A stretch of DNA of 64,000 nt, from assembly GCA_051814705.1 (NCBI GenBank), contig JBPWQW010000001.1, positions 1,116,001-1,180,000 of the forward strand, read 5' to 3'. This stretch comes from Geojedonia sp051814705 (GTDB lineage Bacteria; Bacteroidota; Bacteroidia; Flavobacteriales; Flavobacteriaceae). The notes under the pieces were generated by a model that was not told the DNA's origin, did not search any database, and worked only from the letters and a program-made list of their open reading frames with translations. Of the stretch, positions 27,600 to 35,971 are shown in pieces; position 1 is the first letter of the stretch, and each line of letters opens with the position of its first letter. The translations under genes were made by a program, and so were the position numbers.

Positions 27600-27660
27600 T
27601 AACCGTCATAGCGAGCGAATTGCGACAATCTTTAAAAAAAAGAGAGATTGCTAATCCAAG
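27600..27660. repeat. Degenerate intergenic repeat, CGTCATTGCGAG...CAATCT type
   Basis: GTCATAGCGAGCGAATTGCG, then CAATCT and AGAGATTGCT, resemble the ends of a short imperfect inverted-repeat element. Related copies lie at 30796-30886 and 37118-37166. Confidence 0.45.
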
Positions 27661-27682
27661 ACAAATCATAATAAATAAAGAT

Positions 27683-27709
27683 AACCCGACAAATTTGTCG
27701 GGTTTTTTT
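27683..27709 (+). terminator. Rho-independent terminator of the nqr operon
   Basis: Stem AACCCGAC / GTCGGGTT with loop AAATTT, followed by a T-run. It sits between nqrF and the convergent hypothetical gene. Confidence 0.85.
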
Positions 27710-27720
27710 ATAAATTTCGA

Positions 27721-28182
27721 TTAATTAGAAACTGCTTCTTGAGGATATTTCGATCTCCTAGTTTCAAATTTAAATAATGAGGAATAATCCATAACATTGT
27801 GAATATTATCTAGTTTACAAAGAAACGGTACTACAGCGCTTAATCCATTGAACAAAACATCTTTGTGAGTGGGGTGTTTTGGTTTTTGGCACTGTCTATC
27901 TAAAGGACCACTGTAGCCGCAACCTTTTAAAAAAACGGATTCTATTTGTAATAATTCAGAAGGGGTATAGCCATTAAATCTACGTCCAAAATTTTGGTTG
28001 ACTAAGCCCACATAATTTAATTGTGTAGAACCATGGATATCGGTAAGATGTTTCCAACTATCTGTTTGATCCAAAATAGTACCAACAGCACAACTATTGC
28101 AATATTCGGGATGTAATGTTCCGTTATGGAATGCATTGTAAAGCTTATTTAAAGCCTGATCCAAGCGTTGTGAAGTTTTCAT
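27721..28182 (-). CDS. Conserved hypothetical protein next to nqr
   Basis: 153 residues, soluble. I do not recognise a named domain, but the sequence looks strongly conserved in type: it starts KTSQRLDQALNKLYNAFHNG, then NPEYCNSCAVGTILD-like region with paired cysteines in CNSCAVG, SWKHLTDIHG, NYVGLVNQNFGRRFNGY and LLQIESVFLKGCGYSGPL. Homologues in flavobacteria are, as I recall, often mislabelled as NQR subunit F because they neighbour nqrF. The CxxC with two later cysteines could bind metal. It faces nqrF tail-to-tail. Confidence 0.75.
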   Translation of the reverse strand: MKTSQRLDQALNKLYNAFHNGTLHPEYCNSCAVGTILDQTDSWKHLTDIHGSTQLNYVGLVNQNFGRRFNGYTPSELLQIESVFLKGCGYSGPLDRQCQKPKHPTHKDVLFNGLSAVVPFLCKLDNIHNVMDYSSLFKFETRRSKYPQEAVSN

Positions 28183-28389
28183 GGCCTTTATTTTTGTTAT
28201 TACAAGGTACTAAATTTTATAATGTCTGTCAATGTAATATCTATGTCTCTATTCAAATCTTGCTATTCATCCAATCTGTTTAATGTAAATCCATAATTAA
28301 GTATATGTATGCTAAGAATGCTTTTAATCACAGGATCTATTACAAATGTTAGAAAATCTGGATTGCATAATTATAATTTTTTAATCGTG
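28183..28389. other. Intergenic region without visible gene
   Basis: About 207 nt between the hypothetical gene and the DUF6090-like remnant. AT-rich, no open frame or clear hairpin found. Confidence 0.4.
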
Positions 28390-28488
28390 TTAACACCCTT
28401 TTGGTTCCTTCAAGGAGGGGAATAATTCGGTTTGCTTTTTACCTTTGAACACAAGTTTTTGACGGATGTTTCTAAAGAGTTTTATCAT
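28390..28488 (-). pseudogene. Truncated duplicate of the DUF6090-type gene (N-terminus only)
   Basis: A 32-residue frame begins MIKLFRNIRQKLVFKGK, nearly the same as the first residues of the full-length upstream gene (MIKLFRNIRKNLITQGK), then runs into unrelated ELFPSLKEPKGC and a stop. Its ATG overlaps the stop of the intact gene (ATGA). The family often occurs as tandem copies, so this is probably the stump of a lost second copy. It might still be a short translated peptide. Confidence 0.6.
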
Positions 28489-29210
28489 GGCTCAAGTCTT
28501 TTGTCAATTTCCTTAATGAGTTTCTGGGCGTCATTGATGAAACTTTTTAAAAGTGGAATGTAAATGGAATAATGTAACAAATAATAGGTGGCCACTCTAT
28601 TTTTGTAATCTTGATCTGTTAGGGCATATTGAATAAATTCTTCATTATTTCTACCTGTTATAAAGTTGGCATACCAAGGGTAATTTTTTTCCCAGTCTAA
28701 AATATCTTTTTGTAAATTATTTGAACGTAATATGTCATCTCCTACAAACTCTACATTGTATTTGGTATAAAATTGGGTAATTTGTATTTGAAGCGAATCT
28801 TTAGTTTTAGATACATCAAAAGAGCGGTTTTTTAATAAGCCAACGCCTCTTTCATCAACAGCCCAATCAGGATATCCATTAATAAGACTTATACAAAAGG
28901 AACAATTATAATAATCTTTTAAAGTCATCTTCCCGTCTAAAATTTTGTCAAAATAAGGCAGCCGTTCTTTTTTGTAGTTTAAAACTACTTTGACTTCATT
29001 GATGTCGTTTTTGAGGTCTTCAACAACAATTTCGTATATATTTAAAAGTTCTTGTCTTTCTTTTCGTTGCTCATTCCAATTATTAATGCTTAAAGCAATC
29101 AATATACCTATCACCACAAGCACAATCTCACCAATCGCGTATTTTAGGTAGTTGGTGGTTTTGCCTTGAGTGATTAGGTTTTTGCGAATATTACGGAAGA
29201 GTTTTATCAT
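28485..29210 (-). CDS. DUF6090-type membrane protein
   Basis: 241 residues. The hallmark N-terminus MIKLFRNIRKNLITQGKTT is followed by a single membrane helix YAIGEIVLVVIGILIALSIN and then NNWNEQRKERQELL, the signature of this Bacteroidota-specific family of unknown function. The rest is a helical soluble domain with two cysteines (NCSFCISL). The arrangement places the long C-terminal part outside the cytoplasm if the positive-inside rule holds. It stands between nqr and apbE but nothing ties it to sodium respiration. Confidence 0.85.
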   Translation of the reverse strand: MIKLFRNIRKNLITQGKTTNYLKYAIGEIVLVVIGILIALSINNWNEQRKERQELLNIYEIVVEDLKNDINEVKVVLNYKKERLPYFDKILDGKMTLKDYYNCSFCISLINGYPDWAVDERGVGLLKNRSFDVSKTKDSLQIQITQFYTKYNVEFVGDDILRSNNLQKDILDWEKNYPWYANFITGRNNEEFIQYALTDQDYKNRVATYYLLHYSIYIPLLKSFINDAQKLIKEIDKRLEP

Positions 29211-29416
29211 TAACTTACAATTGTAAGCAGATAAAGAGCATCGGTAGTTTTGGTTGGTTTATAGCATTTAAAGTTAAACATTTCTAGCCATGCTTTGTAA
29301 GAATAATCTATTTTGTGAATTTTGCCTTAATTTCATCCTTTAGGAATAAAGTCAAAAGAATGAAGATTTGGTATTGTTTTAACTAAATACAGCAAAATCT
29401 ACAATGGGTTTTATTG

Positions 29417-29424
29417 TATTTTTG
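29417..29424 (+). promoter_or_regulatory. -7 element of the apbE unit
   Basis: TATTTTTG fits TAnnTTTG and lies just before ATG 29429, predicting an almost leaderless transcript. Confidence 0.45.
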
Positions 29425-29428
29425 TACT

Positions 29429-29806
29429 ATGAAAAAACCCCTTTCTAATCAAGAAATACATAATCTAGCCATGAATCATGTTGGCCACGATTTGGAGCAA
29501 CAGGGGTTTGAGTTTATAGCGGTAAACAGTAAATTGAAAAAGCACCCGCAATTTGTGTGTATGGATAAAAACAAACAGTATTATTTTGTTATTGTAAGGG
29601 CTGTACTTTTACCAGAAAACCCCAATAATTATGATATGGTTTGGATGGAGGCATTTAAGGCCCATGCCAGAGAAAAGGATGCCAAAGTACTTTATGCTGG
29701 TGTGGGACTCGGAAATCCTGATGGCGAAACATTACCAATTTATTTAAACGAAAAATATTTAATTGAATATAACGGCATTCAGGCCATTGAAACCCATTTG
29801 AATTAA
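29429..29806 (+). CDS. Conserved hypothetical protein preceding apbE
   Basis: 125 residues from ATG 29429. An in-frame TTG at 29414 lies within the -7 region (TATTTTTG at 29417-29424) and is rejected. No named domain recognised. Segments NQEIHNLAMNHVGHDLEQQG, VNSKLKKHPQFVCMDK, YYFVIVRAVLLPENP and AKVLYAGVGLGNPDGETLP suggest a compact alpha/beta protein. It abuts apbE with no gap, so it is almost certainly cotranscribed with it, and the pair sits close to nqr. A helper role in NQR flavin loading is a guess. Confidence 0.78.
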   Translation: MKKPLSNQEIHNLAMNHVGHDLEQQGFEFIAVNSKLKKHPQFVCMDKNKQYYFVIVRAVLLPENPNNYDMVWMEAFKAHAREKDAKVLYAGVGLGNPDGETLPIYLNEKYLIEYNGIQAIETHLN

Positions 29807-30793
29807 ATGAAATCTATTTTCCTACTCCTTAGTTTAACCATCTTAATGGTGTCTTGCGGTCCTTCACAAAAAAACACCAAAATATCTGGCCCTGTTTTTG
29901 GGACCTCCTATGGTATCACTTATTTTTCAGAATCTAATATAGACTATCGAGAAAAATTTGACAGTTTGTTTAGTGCCATCAATAAATCTTTGTCTACCTA
30001 TAAAGAAGACTCTTATATTTCAAAAATTAACAGAAATGAGCAGACCAAGGTTGATGACCATTTTATAACGGTTTTTAATATGTCAAAACAAATATTTAAA
30101 GCAACACAAGGTGCTTTTGACCCTACAATAGGAGCGGTGGTTAACGCTTGGAATTTTGGGCCCAAGGGTAAAGTTGTTGGACTGGATGCCTTAAAAATTG
30201 ATAGTTTAATGATTTCGGTTGGTTTTGATAAAGTAAACCTGGTCGGCGATCAGGTGATTAAGGAAAACCCAATCACGTTTCTCGATTTCAATGCCATTGC
30301 TAAAGGTTATGGAGTTGATGTAGTTTCCCAATATTTGGAATCCCAAAATATTGATAATTATATTGTGGAAATTGGAGGTGAAGTTCGGTGCAAAGGTATC
30401 AATATGCAAACCCAAAAACCATGGAGGGTGGGCGTAGAAAAACCAAATTTTGATGGTACTCAGTCTCTCATTAAAGCAATTGACATGCATGATGAATCCA
30501 TGGCCACATCTGGAACCTATCGAAAATTTAGTACAGACGAAAACGGCAATCGTTACTCTCATATCATCGATACCAAAACGGGATATCCAAGTAAAACCAA
30601 TCTGTTGGGCATTTCGGTCATTGCCAATGAATGCATGATAGCCGACGCGTACGCAACAGCCTTTAAGGCTATGGGTATCGAAAAAGTAAAGGTGTTTTTA
30701 GAAAGCCATCCAGAACTTAAAGTACTTCTGATTTTTGAAAATGACACTAACGAATTGGAGACCTTAAGCTTAAACGGGTTTCCTGAAGAATGA
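29807..30793 (+). CDS. apbE: FAD:protein FMN transferase ApbE (lipoprotein)
   Basis: 328 residues. Transfers FMN from FAD to a threonine of NqrB and NqrC, Mg2+ dependent, outside the cytoplasm. The signal peptide ends in the lipobox MVSC with lipid-modified C17, so it is membrane-anchored. Family motifs are visible: GPVFGTSYGITYF, FDPTIGAVVNAWNFG, LDFNAIAKGYGVD, IVEIGGEVRCKG and HIIDTKTGYPS. Its ATG follows the stop of the upstream hypothetical gene directly. It lies 2.2 kb from nqrF, the expected functional partner. Confidence 0.93.
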   Translation: MKSIFLLLSLTILMVSCGPSQKNTKISGPVFGTSYGITYFSESNIDYREKFDSLFSAINKSLSTYKEDSYISKINRNEQTKVDDHFITVFNMSKQIFKATQGAFDPTIGAVVNAWNFGPKGKVVGLDALKIDSLMISVGFDKVNLVGDQVIKENPITFLDFNAIAKGYGVDVVSQYLESQNIDNYIVEIGGEVRCKGINMQTQKPWRVGVEKPNFDGTQSLIKAIDMHDESMATSGTYRKFSTDENGNRYSHIIDTKTGYPSKTNLLGISVIANECMIADAYATAFKAMGIEKVKVFLESHPELKVLLIFENDTNELETLSLNGFPEE

Positions 30794-30795
30794 TA

Positions 30796-30886
30796 TTCGT
30801 TATTGCGAATCACCTTTTTTAGGATGATGTAGCAATCTTTTTCTTTTTAGAAAATTACTTCGTCGTTTCTCCCCTCGTAATGAGGT
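30796..30886. repeat. Degenerate intergenic inverted repeat
   Basis: Left end CGTTATTGCGAATCACC and AGCAATCTTTTTC, right end ACTTCGTCGTTTCTCCCCTC followed by GTAATGA. The two ends look like diverged arms of one palindromic element. It is similar to copies at 27600 and 37118. Confidence 0.5.
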
Positions 30887-31657
30887 TTACTTTGTTACTA
30901 CAGGAATAATTTCACCTTTCGCCAATCGATATTTGTCAATTTCAGATTTGGAACAAGTTGCCGTGTAATCCACTTCTTCAACTTTAAACCCAATACTGCG
31001 AAGTTTGTCAAAATAATCTCGACCATAAATCCGAACATGATCGTACTGGCCAAAGATTTTAGAACGCTCTTTTTTGTCTGTAATGGAATCGTCTTCAAAC
31101 GTTTTTTCTCGGTTCAAATCTTGAGGAATTTGAAATATACCCATGCCTCCAACTTTTAAGACCCGAAACATTTCTTGCATGGCTTTGGTGTCGTCAGGGA
31201 TGTGTTCTAAGACATGATTGCATAAAACCACATCAAAGGTGTTGTCTTTAAACGGAAGCTTGCAGATATCGGCTTTTACATCGGCTAAGGGAGAATTTAA
31301 ATCGGTTGTGGTATAATCTAGATTCTTTAATTTTTTAAATCGGCTATAAAAAGCCTGTTCGGGAGCAAAATGCAAAACTTTTTTTGATGCGGTAAAAAAA
31401 TCGGTTTCATTTTTAAGGTATAGCCAAAGTAGCCGATGGCGTTCTAATGATAATGTTGAAGGAGACAATACATTGTTTCGTTGTTTGCCATAACCATAGG
31501 GTAAAAAGGTTTTAAAGCTTTTACCGTCAATAGGGTCGGTATAGGTTTCGCCTTTTAAAAAAAAGGCTAAAAAAGGTCGTGCAGTATAGCTTAATCTGAT
31601 TAGAAAAGGCCTCGGTAATAAGTTCAGTATAAATTTGAATAAATTTTTCAATGACAC
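30887..31657 (-). CDS. SAM-dependent methyltransferase (Methyltransf_11 type)
   Basis: 256 residues. An N-terminal ~70-residue part with FILNLLPRPFLIRLSY and GYGKQRNNVLSPSTLSLERHRL precedes a class I SAM domain: VLHFAPEQAFYSRF, DICKLPFKDNTFDVVLCNHVLEHIPDD, then FRVLKVGGMGIFQIP. The FAPE/NVLSP arrangement is common in flavobacterial methyltransferases of unknown substrate. It ends a minus-strand run of four genes with gaps of 1 to 3 nt (cupin, map, HAD upstream). Confidence 0.82.
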   Translation of the reverse strand: MSLKNLFKFILNLLPRPFLIRLSYTARPFLAFFLKGETYTDPIDGKSFKTFLPYGYGKQRNNVLSPSTLSLERHRLLWLYLKNETDFFTASKKVLHFAPEQAFYSRFKKLKNLDYTTTDLNSPLADVKADICKLPFKDNTFDVVLCNHVLEHIPDDTKAMQEMFRVLKVGGMGIFQIPQDLNREKTFEDDSITDKKERSKIFGQYDHVRIYGRDYFDKLRSIGFKVEEVDYTATCSKSEIDKYRLAKGEIIPVVTK

Positions 31658-31659
31658 GT

Positions 31660-31977
31660 TTACTTATAGTCTTCCCTGACTGGACTGAAAATATCCACGA
31701 CTTTGCAATCGGTTAATGCCCGGGCGCTGTGGACAATATTTGAAGGAATCAAGGTGATAATACCAGGCTCTAAAATTTGGGTCACGCCGTCAATGGTCAT
31801 CTCCAATTGGCCTTCGGTGATTTGAGTGGTTTGCTCATGGATATGGGAATGTGCAGGTAAAATGGCACCTTTATCAATATCCACAAAACCAATAGTATTG
31901 GATTTGGTATGAAAATAACGCCCTCTAATCCCTTTAGCAAGCTCACGTTGTTTAATTTCTGAAATTACGTTTTGCAT
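31660..31977 (-). CDS. Cupin-domain protein
   Basis: 105 residues, single cupin barrel. The first motif GAILPAHSHIHEQTTQITEG supplies the metal-binding histidines and glutamate, and the second IPSNIVHSARALTDC a further histidine. The substrate is unknown; related small cupins are dioxygenases, isomerases or sugar-binding proteins. Two nucleotides separate it from the methyltransferase and three from map, indicating one transcript. Confidence 0.83.
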   Translation of the reverse strand: MQNVISEIKQRELAKGIRGRYFHTKSNTIGFVDIDKGAILPAHSHIHEQTTQITEGQLEMTIDGVTQILEPGIITLIPSNIVHSARALTDCKVVDIFSPVREDYK

Positions 31978-31980
31978 AAC

Positions 31981-32799
31981 TTATAATACTAATTGCTGTT
32001 GTCTAAATTCGGTTTCCTCATCACTTGTAATGCCCAAAGCTTCATAAATATAGGCAAATGTGGAAAGCAGTTCGGGTTTGCCGTTAACAAGTGCGACATC
32101 ATGTTCAAAATGCGCACTGGGTTTGTTGTCCAAGGTGGTAATTGTCCAACCATCGTCGTGCTGTTCAATGCGGTGCGTTCCCATATTGATCATTGGCTCA
32201 ATGGCCACAACCTGTCCTTCAATAAATTTTTTACCACGACCACGTTTGCCATAATTTGGCATTTCAGGATCTTCGTGCATGACACGACCTAGGCCATGTC
32301 CAACCAATTCGCGTACGACGCCATAGCCGTGACTTTCACAATAGTTTTGAATAGCGTAACCCACATCCCCAACGCGATTGCCAAGTTTAAACGCTCGGAT
32401 GCCAATGTATAACGCTTCTTTGGTTACGTCTAAAAGTTTTTGGGTTTCTGGAGCTATTTCGCCAACGCTAAAGGTATACGCATGATCGCCATAAAATCCA
32501 TTTTTTAAGGCACCGCAATCGATAGAAATAATATCACCCTCTTTTAAAGGTTCTTTGGTTGGGAAACCATGTACGACCTGGTCATTCGGGCTCATACAAA
32601 GCGTGTTTGGGAAATCATAAAGTCCTAAAAAGCCAGGTACAGCATCTTGCGACCGTATAAATTCTTCAGCCATTTTATCTAATTGCAGCGTTGTAACGCC
32701 TGGTTTGACTTCTTTGGCGAGCATCCCAAGTGTTTTGGATACAACCAAAGCACTTTCGCGCATCAGCTCAATTTCTTCTATTGTTTTAATTTTAATCAT
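31981..32799 (-). CDS. map: Type I methionine aminopeptidase
   Basis: 272 residues. Removes the N-terminal methionine from new proteins. The dimetal ligands are D94, D105, H168, E201 and E232 (SIDCGALKNGFYGDHAY, VGHGLGR, AIEPMI, FEHDVAL), and H78 lies in VVHGFP. The length and the lack of an N-terminal extension fit bacterial type Ia. It lies in a short minus-strand run rather than in the ribosomal protein cluster, so it may be a second map copy. Confidence 0.95.
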   Translation of the reverse strand: MIKIKTIEEIELMRESALVVSKTLGMLAKEVKPGVTTLQLDKMAEEFIRSQDAVPGFLGLYDFPNTLCMSPNDQVVHGFPTKEPLKEGDIISIDCGALKNGFYGDHAYTFSVGEIAPETQKLLDVTKEALYIGIRAFKLGNRVGDVGYAIQNYCESHGYGVVRELVGHGLGRVMHEDPEMPNYGKRGRGKKFIEGQVVAIEPMINMGTHRIEQHDDGWTITTLDNKPSAHFEHDVALVNGKPELLSTFAYIYEALGITSDEETEFRQQQLVL

Positions 32800-32800
32800 T

Positions 32801-33211
32801 TTATTTTTTTAAAAAAGAAAACAGACCTTTTTTAGGCTGACCTTTAATATGGGGTTTTTCTTTGGTAATCATATGATAGATTTCTCCCCAGCCTAAAAAC
32901 CCACCTAAATTTCTGTCGTCTATAAATAAATCGGCATATATTTTCCGACTTTGAGTGGTGTCAAACTCTTCCTCGGGAAAACTTTTGTTTACGGCATAAA
33001 AATGTATGCCATTGGCTTCGCAAAAAGAGACGGCTTCATCCAATTTGGAACCGCATCTGTAGGTCCATAAAATTAACCGGTGCCCATCTTCTTGTAACCG
33101 CTTTAGGGTTTCGAATGCGAAAATTTTGGGCTTGCCAATTTTAGGGAAGGCGTCTTCAACAATGGTTCCGTCAAAATCTATAGCAACAATTAATTTATTC
33201 TGAAAATTCAT
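32801..33211 (-). CDS. HAD-superfamily hydrolase (BT0820-like)
   Basis: 136 residues. The HAD catalytic motif is VAIDFDGTIVED with nucleophile D12 and D14, followed by ILWTYRCGSKLDEAVSFC and LFIDDRNLGGF as motif IV. There is no large cap, as in the small BT0820-type phosphatases of Bacteroidota. The substrate is unknown. A lysine-rich tail (KGLFSFLKK) ends it. First gene of the run HAD-map-cupin-methyltransferase. Confidence 0.85.
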   Translation of the reverse strand: MNFQNKLIVAIDFDGTIVEDAFPKIGKPKIFAFETLKRLQEDGHRLILWTYRCGSKLDEAVSFCEANGIHFYAVNKSFPEEEFDTTQSRKIYADLFIDDRNLGGFLGWGEIYHMITKEKPHIKGQPKKGLFSFLKK

Positions 33212-33266
33212 TCATACCAATTTTGTATTGTAAAAATACAATAATTATATACTATTGAAAATAGTA

Positions 33267-34784
33267 TTACACTAGTGCCTTTTGAGTCATGACTTTAGGC
33301 TGCTCAATGCCCATCAATTTTAAAATGGTTGGAGCAATATCTCCTAAAATACCATCTTTAATTTCAATCTTATCGTTATCTATTAGAATTATGGGAACTG
33401 GATTGGTGGTATGCGCAGTATTGGGAGAACCATCAGGATTGATCATGGTTTCACAGTTACCGTGATCGGCAATTAAAATCGTGGTATACTCATTTTCAAG
33501 AGCGGTTGTAATTACATCTTTAACACAGGCATCTACTGCTTCACAAGCTTTTATAGCTGCTTCCATAACTCCAGTATGACCAACCATATCGCCGTTTGCA
33601 AAATTGAGGCACACAAAATCTACTTTTCCTTTATTGAGTTCTGTTACTAGGGCGTCTCGCAGTTCAAAAGCACTCATTTCTGGTTTTAAGTCGTAAGTGG
33701 CAACTTTAGGGGAATTTCTTAAGATACGGGTTTCACCTTTAAATGGGGTTTCGCGCCCACCTGAAAAGAAAAAGGTAACATGTGGATATTTTTCGGTCTC
33801 GGCAATACGTATTTGTGTCTTATTGTGTTTTTCCAAAACTTCACCAAGGGTTTCTTTGAGATTATCTTTTTCAAACACAACTTTGATGCCTTTAAAGGAT
33901 TCATCATAATTGGTTAAAGTAACATAATACAGATCGAGTTTGTGCATGTTCTGTTCATGGAAATCGCTTTGAGTCAAGGCTTGGGTAAGCTGCCTTCCTC
34001 TATCAGTCCTGAAATTGAAAAAGATAACGACATCTCCATTTTTAATTTTTGTAAGAGGTTGGTTGTTAGCATCCACCATGATGATGGGTTCAATAAACTC
34101 ATCAGTGATATCTTGTTTATAGCTATTTTGGATGGAATCAGTGGCATGTTGTGAATGGTTCCCAACGCCGTTTACCATGGCATCATAAGCTAATTTTATG
34201 CGTTCCCAACGTTTATCCCTATCCATGGCATAATACCGTCCTATTATGGTGGCCAATTTTGTATTGGTGTTTTTAATATGGGATTGAAGTGAACTTATAA
34301 AGCCAAAACCTGATTTTGGATCTACATCTCTACCATCGGTAAAGGCATGTACAAATGAATTTTGAATTCCGAAGTCATTGGCGGCGTCAATCAATCCAAA
34401 TACATGATTAATATGCGAATGCACACCACCATCGCTAAGCAAACCCAAAAAATGGATGGGCTTATTATTGGTTTTAGCATATTGAAAGGCATCAACAAGC
34501 ACTTGTTCTTTTGAAAGTGTTTTGTTTTCAACAGCTAAATTTACTTTGGCGAGATCTTGATATACAATGCGTCCTGCTCCTAGGTTCATGTGCCCAACTT
34601 CACTATTTCCCATTTGACCTTCAGGTAAACCCACATGTAAACCGTCGGTTCTAAGGCTTGCATTTGAATACTTGTGGTATAATGAATCTATAAAAGGTGT
34701 ATTGGCATTGTCAATGGCAGAAACTTTAGGGTCTGGAGATTTCCCCCAACCATCTAAAATCATCAAGATTACTTTTTTGTTCAT
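33267..34784 (-). CDS. gpmI: 2,3-bisphosphoglycerate-independent phosphoglycerate mutase
   Basis: 505 residues from ATG 34784 (MNKKVILMILDGWG). Another ATG three codons upstream at 34793 is possible. Interconverts 3- and 2-phosphoglycerate in glycolysis with two Mn2+ ions. The phosphoserine nucleophile is S61 in GQMGNSEVGHMNLG, and the metal sites are seen in DGWG, FTDGRD and ADHGNCE with VGHTG. The length is typical. A TATCTTTG box at 34807-34814 is its likely -7 element. Confidence 0.95.
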   Translation of the reverse strand: MNKKVILMILDGWGKSPDPKVSAIDNANTPFIDSLYHKYSNASLRTDGLHVGLPEGQMGNSEVGHMNLGAGRIVYQDLAKVNLAVENKTLSKEQVLVDAFQYAKTNNKPIHFLGLLSDGGVHSHINHVFGLIDAANDFGIQNSFVHAFTDGRDVDPKSGFGFISSLQSHIKNTNTKLATIIGRYYAMDRDKRWERIKLAYDAMVNGVGNHSQHATDSIQNSYKQDITDEFIEPIIMVDANNQPLTKIKNGDVVIFFNFRTDRGRQLTQALTQSDFHEQNMHKLDLYYVTLTNYDESFKGIKVVFEKDNLKETLGEVLEKHNKTQIRIAETEKYPHVTFFFSGGRETPFKGETRILRNSPKVATYDLKPEMSAFELRDALVTELNKGKVDFVCLNFANGDMVGHTGVMEAAIKACEAVDACVKDVITTALENEYTTILIADHGNCETMINPDGSPNTAHTTNPVPIILIDNDKIEIKDGILGDIAPTILKLMGIEQPKVMTQKALV

Positions 34785-34806
34785 TGCTATCATGTATTTG
34801 ATGGTT

Positions 34807-34814
34807 CAAAGATA
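34807..34814 (-). promoter_or_regulatory. -7 element upstream of gpmI
   Basis: TATCTTTG on the minus strand fits TAnnTTTG. It predicts a leader of roughly 7 nt to ATG 34793 or 16 nt to ATG 34784. A TTG lies 26 nt upstream, slightly too far for the usual -33. Confidence 0.45.
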
Positions 34815-35028
34815 AAAGTTTATTAGTCTAAATGTTAATACAAATGCGCAAAATGTGAGATAAAATCAATTGAATTTTATGCTTTTATTAAAATGGGATA
34901 CAAGTTAATGGCTTTGTGCCCAAAGCGTTAAAAAAGTGTTATTTATGTTTTTTTTGTGCAACAGTTTAAAATTATTATCGTCTTTTTAATACAATCAAAA
35001 AATAATTCATTCATTTAAATCATTCATC

Positions 35029-35415
35029 ATGAGAAAAATTGTAATCATTATTGCTGTTGCATTGGGCCTTACAGCACCAACTTTATTTGCAACAAACAGA
35101 ACCTTCACTTCAATTGCAACTTTTGAAAGTAGTACGCCCTCTGAAGTTAGCCCTTTTTGTTTAGCTATTGTTAAAGGGGATATTGAAACCGTTGAAAAAC
35201 TTATTGAACTTGGAAGCGATGTTAACGAAACATCTATTGGTTTGACTCCAGCGATGTATGCTGCCAAGTATAATAAGGTTGAAATCCTTAAACTTTTGGT
35301 AAAAAAAGGAGCCGATTTAAGAAAAAGATCGCATAAAGGATTTACTGCCAAACGGTATGCTCAACTATCCAACGCCAAAGACGCTTTGGAATATTTAGAA
35401 AAATTAGAGTCTTAA
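35029..35415 (+). CDS. Secreted ankyrin-repeat protein
   Basis: 128 residues. A signal peptide ends near LFATN, followed by about two and a half ankyrin repeats: SPFCLAIVKGDIETVEKLIE, then GLTPAMYAAKYNKVEILKLL and GADLRKRSHKGFTAKRYAQL. Small periplasmic ankyrin proteins are common in flavobacteria; they usually mediate protein contacts and have no enzymatic role. A hairpin terminator follows 12 nt after the stop. Confidence 0.85.
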   Translation: MRKIVIIIAVALGLTAPTLFATNRTFTSIATFESSTPSEVSPFCLAIVKGDIETVEKLIELGSDVNETSIGLTPAMYAAKYNKVEILKLLVKKGADLRKRSHKGFTAKRYAQLSNAKDALEYLEKLES

Positions 35416-35426
35416 AATGACTTGCG

Positions 35427-35466
35427 AAGATGCAGTCAAAAAACACCCCTTTTTGACTGCATCTTT
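35427..35466 (+). terminator. Rho-independent terminator after the ankyrin gene
   Basis: Stem AAGATGCAGTCAAAAA / TTTTTGACTGCATCTT, loop about CACCCC, followed by TTAT. The long stem strongly supports termination. Confidence 0.85.
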
Positions 35467-35540
35467 TATGTTTACATTCTTCTGTTTTTTAAGAATCTTT
35501 TTCGTTTAAATTATTATATTCACTCAAATATTTTATTTGA

Positions 35541-35966
35541 ATGTCTTTCACTTTTAAAATTATCAATAAATCGAAAATTGATACGATCGTACCTTTGGTT
35601 CAAAAACTCACCAATTATAAATATTCAGACGAAATCTTAGTAGAACGTTTTGCCGAAATGGTTACCCAAAATTATGAGTGTGCTGGAGTTTATGATGGAG
35701 ATAAATTAATCGGTATTTCCGGAATGTGGTATTGTACACGTCATTATTCGGGGAAAAGTATGGAAGTTGATCATGTTTATATCGACGATGGTTACAGAGG
35801 TCATGGATTGGGCAAACAATTTTTTAGTTGGATGTATGACTATGTCAAGGCCAAAGGTTATGAGTCGGTTGAGCTTAATACCTATGTGCAAAACTATCCA
35901 TCCCACAAATTTTATTACAATGAAGGCTTTGAAATTTTAGGCTATCATTTTTTTAAAAAATTGTAA
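35541..35966 (+). CDS. GNAT-family N-acetyltransferase
   Basis: 141 residues. The acetyl-CoA-binding motif A is seen in VDHVYIDDGYRGHGLGKQFF (V-x-x-x-x-R-G-x-G-x-G/A), preceded by strands GVYDGDKLIGISGMW and followed by SVELNTYVQNYPSHKFYYNEGF, the motif B region. The substrate is unknown; the fold covers amino-group acetylation of peptides, amino acids or antibiotics. Its stop and the pepE stop face each other with a 5-nt gap. Confidence 0.88.
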   Translation: MSFTFKIINKSKIDTIVPLVQKLTNYKYSDEILVERFAEMVTQNYECAGVYDGDKLIGISGMWYCTRHYSGKSMEVDHVYIDDGYRGHGLGKQFFSWMYDYVKAKGYESVELNTYVQNYPSHKFYYNEGFEILGYHFFKKL

Positions 35967-35971
35967 TTTTT

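Noticed and set aside
34911..34926. Short hairpin GCTTTG ... CAAAGC upstream of the ankyrin gene
   Set aside because: Six-base stem without a T-run; probably chance in AT-rich DNA.
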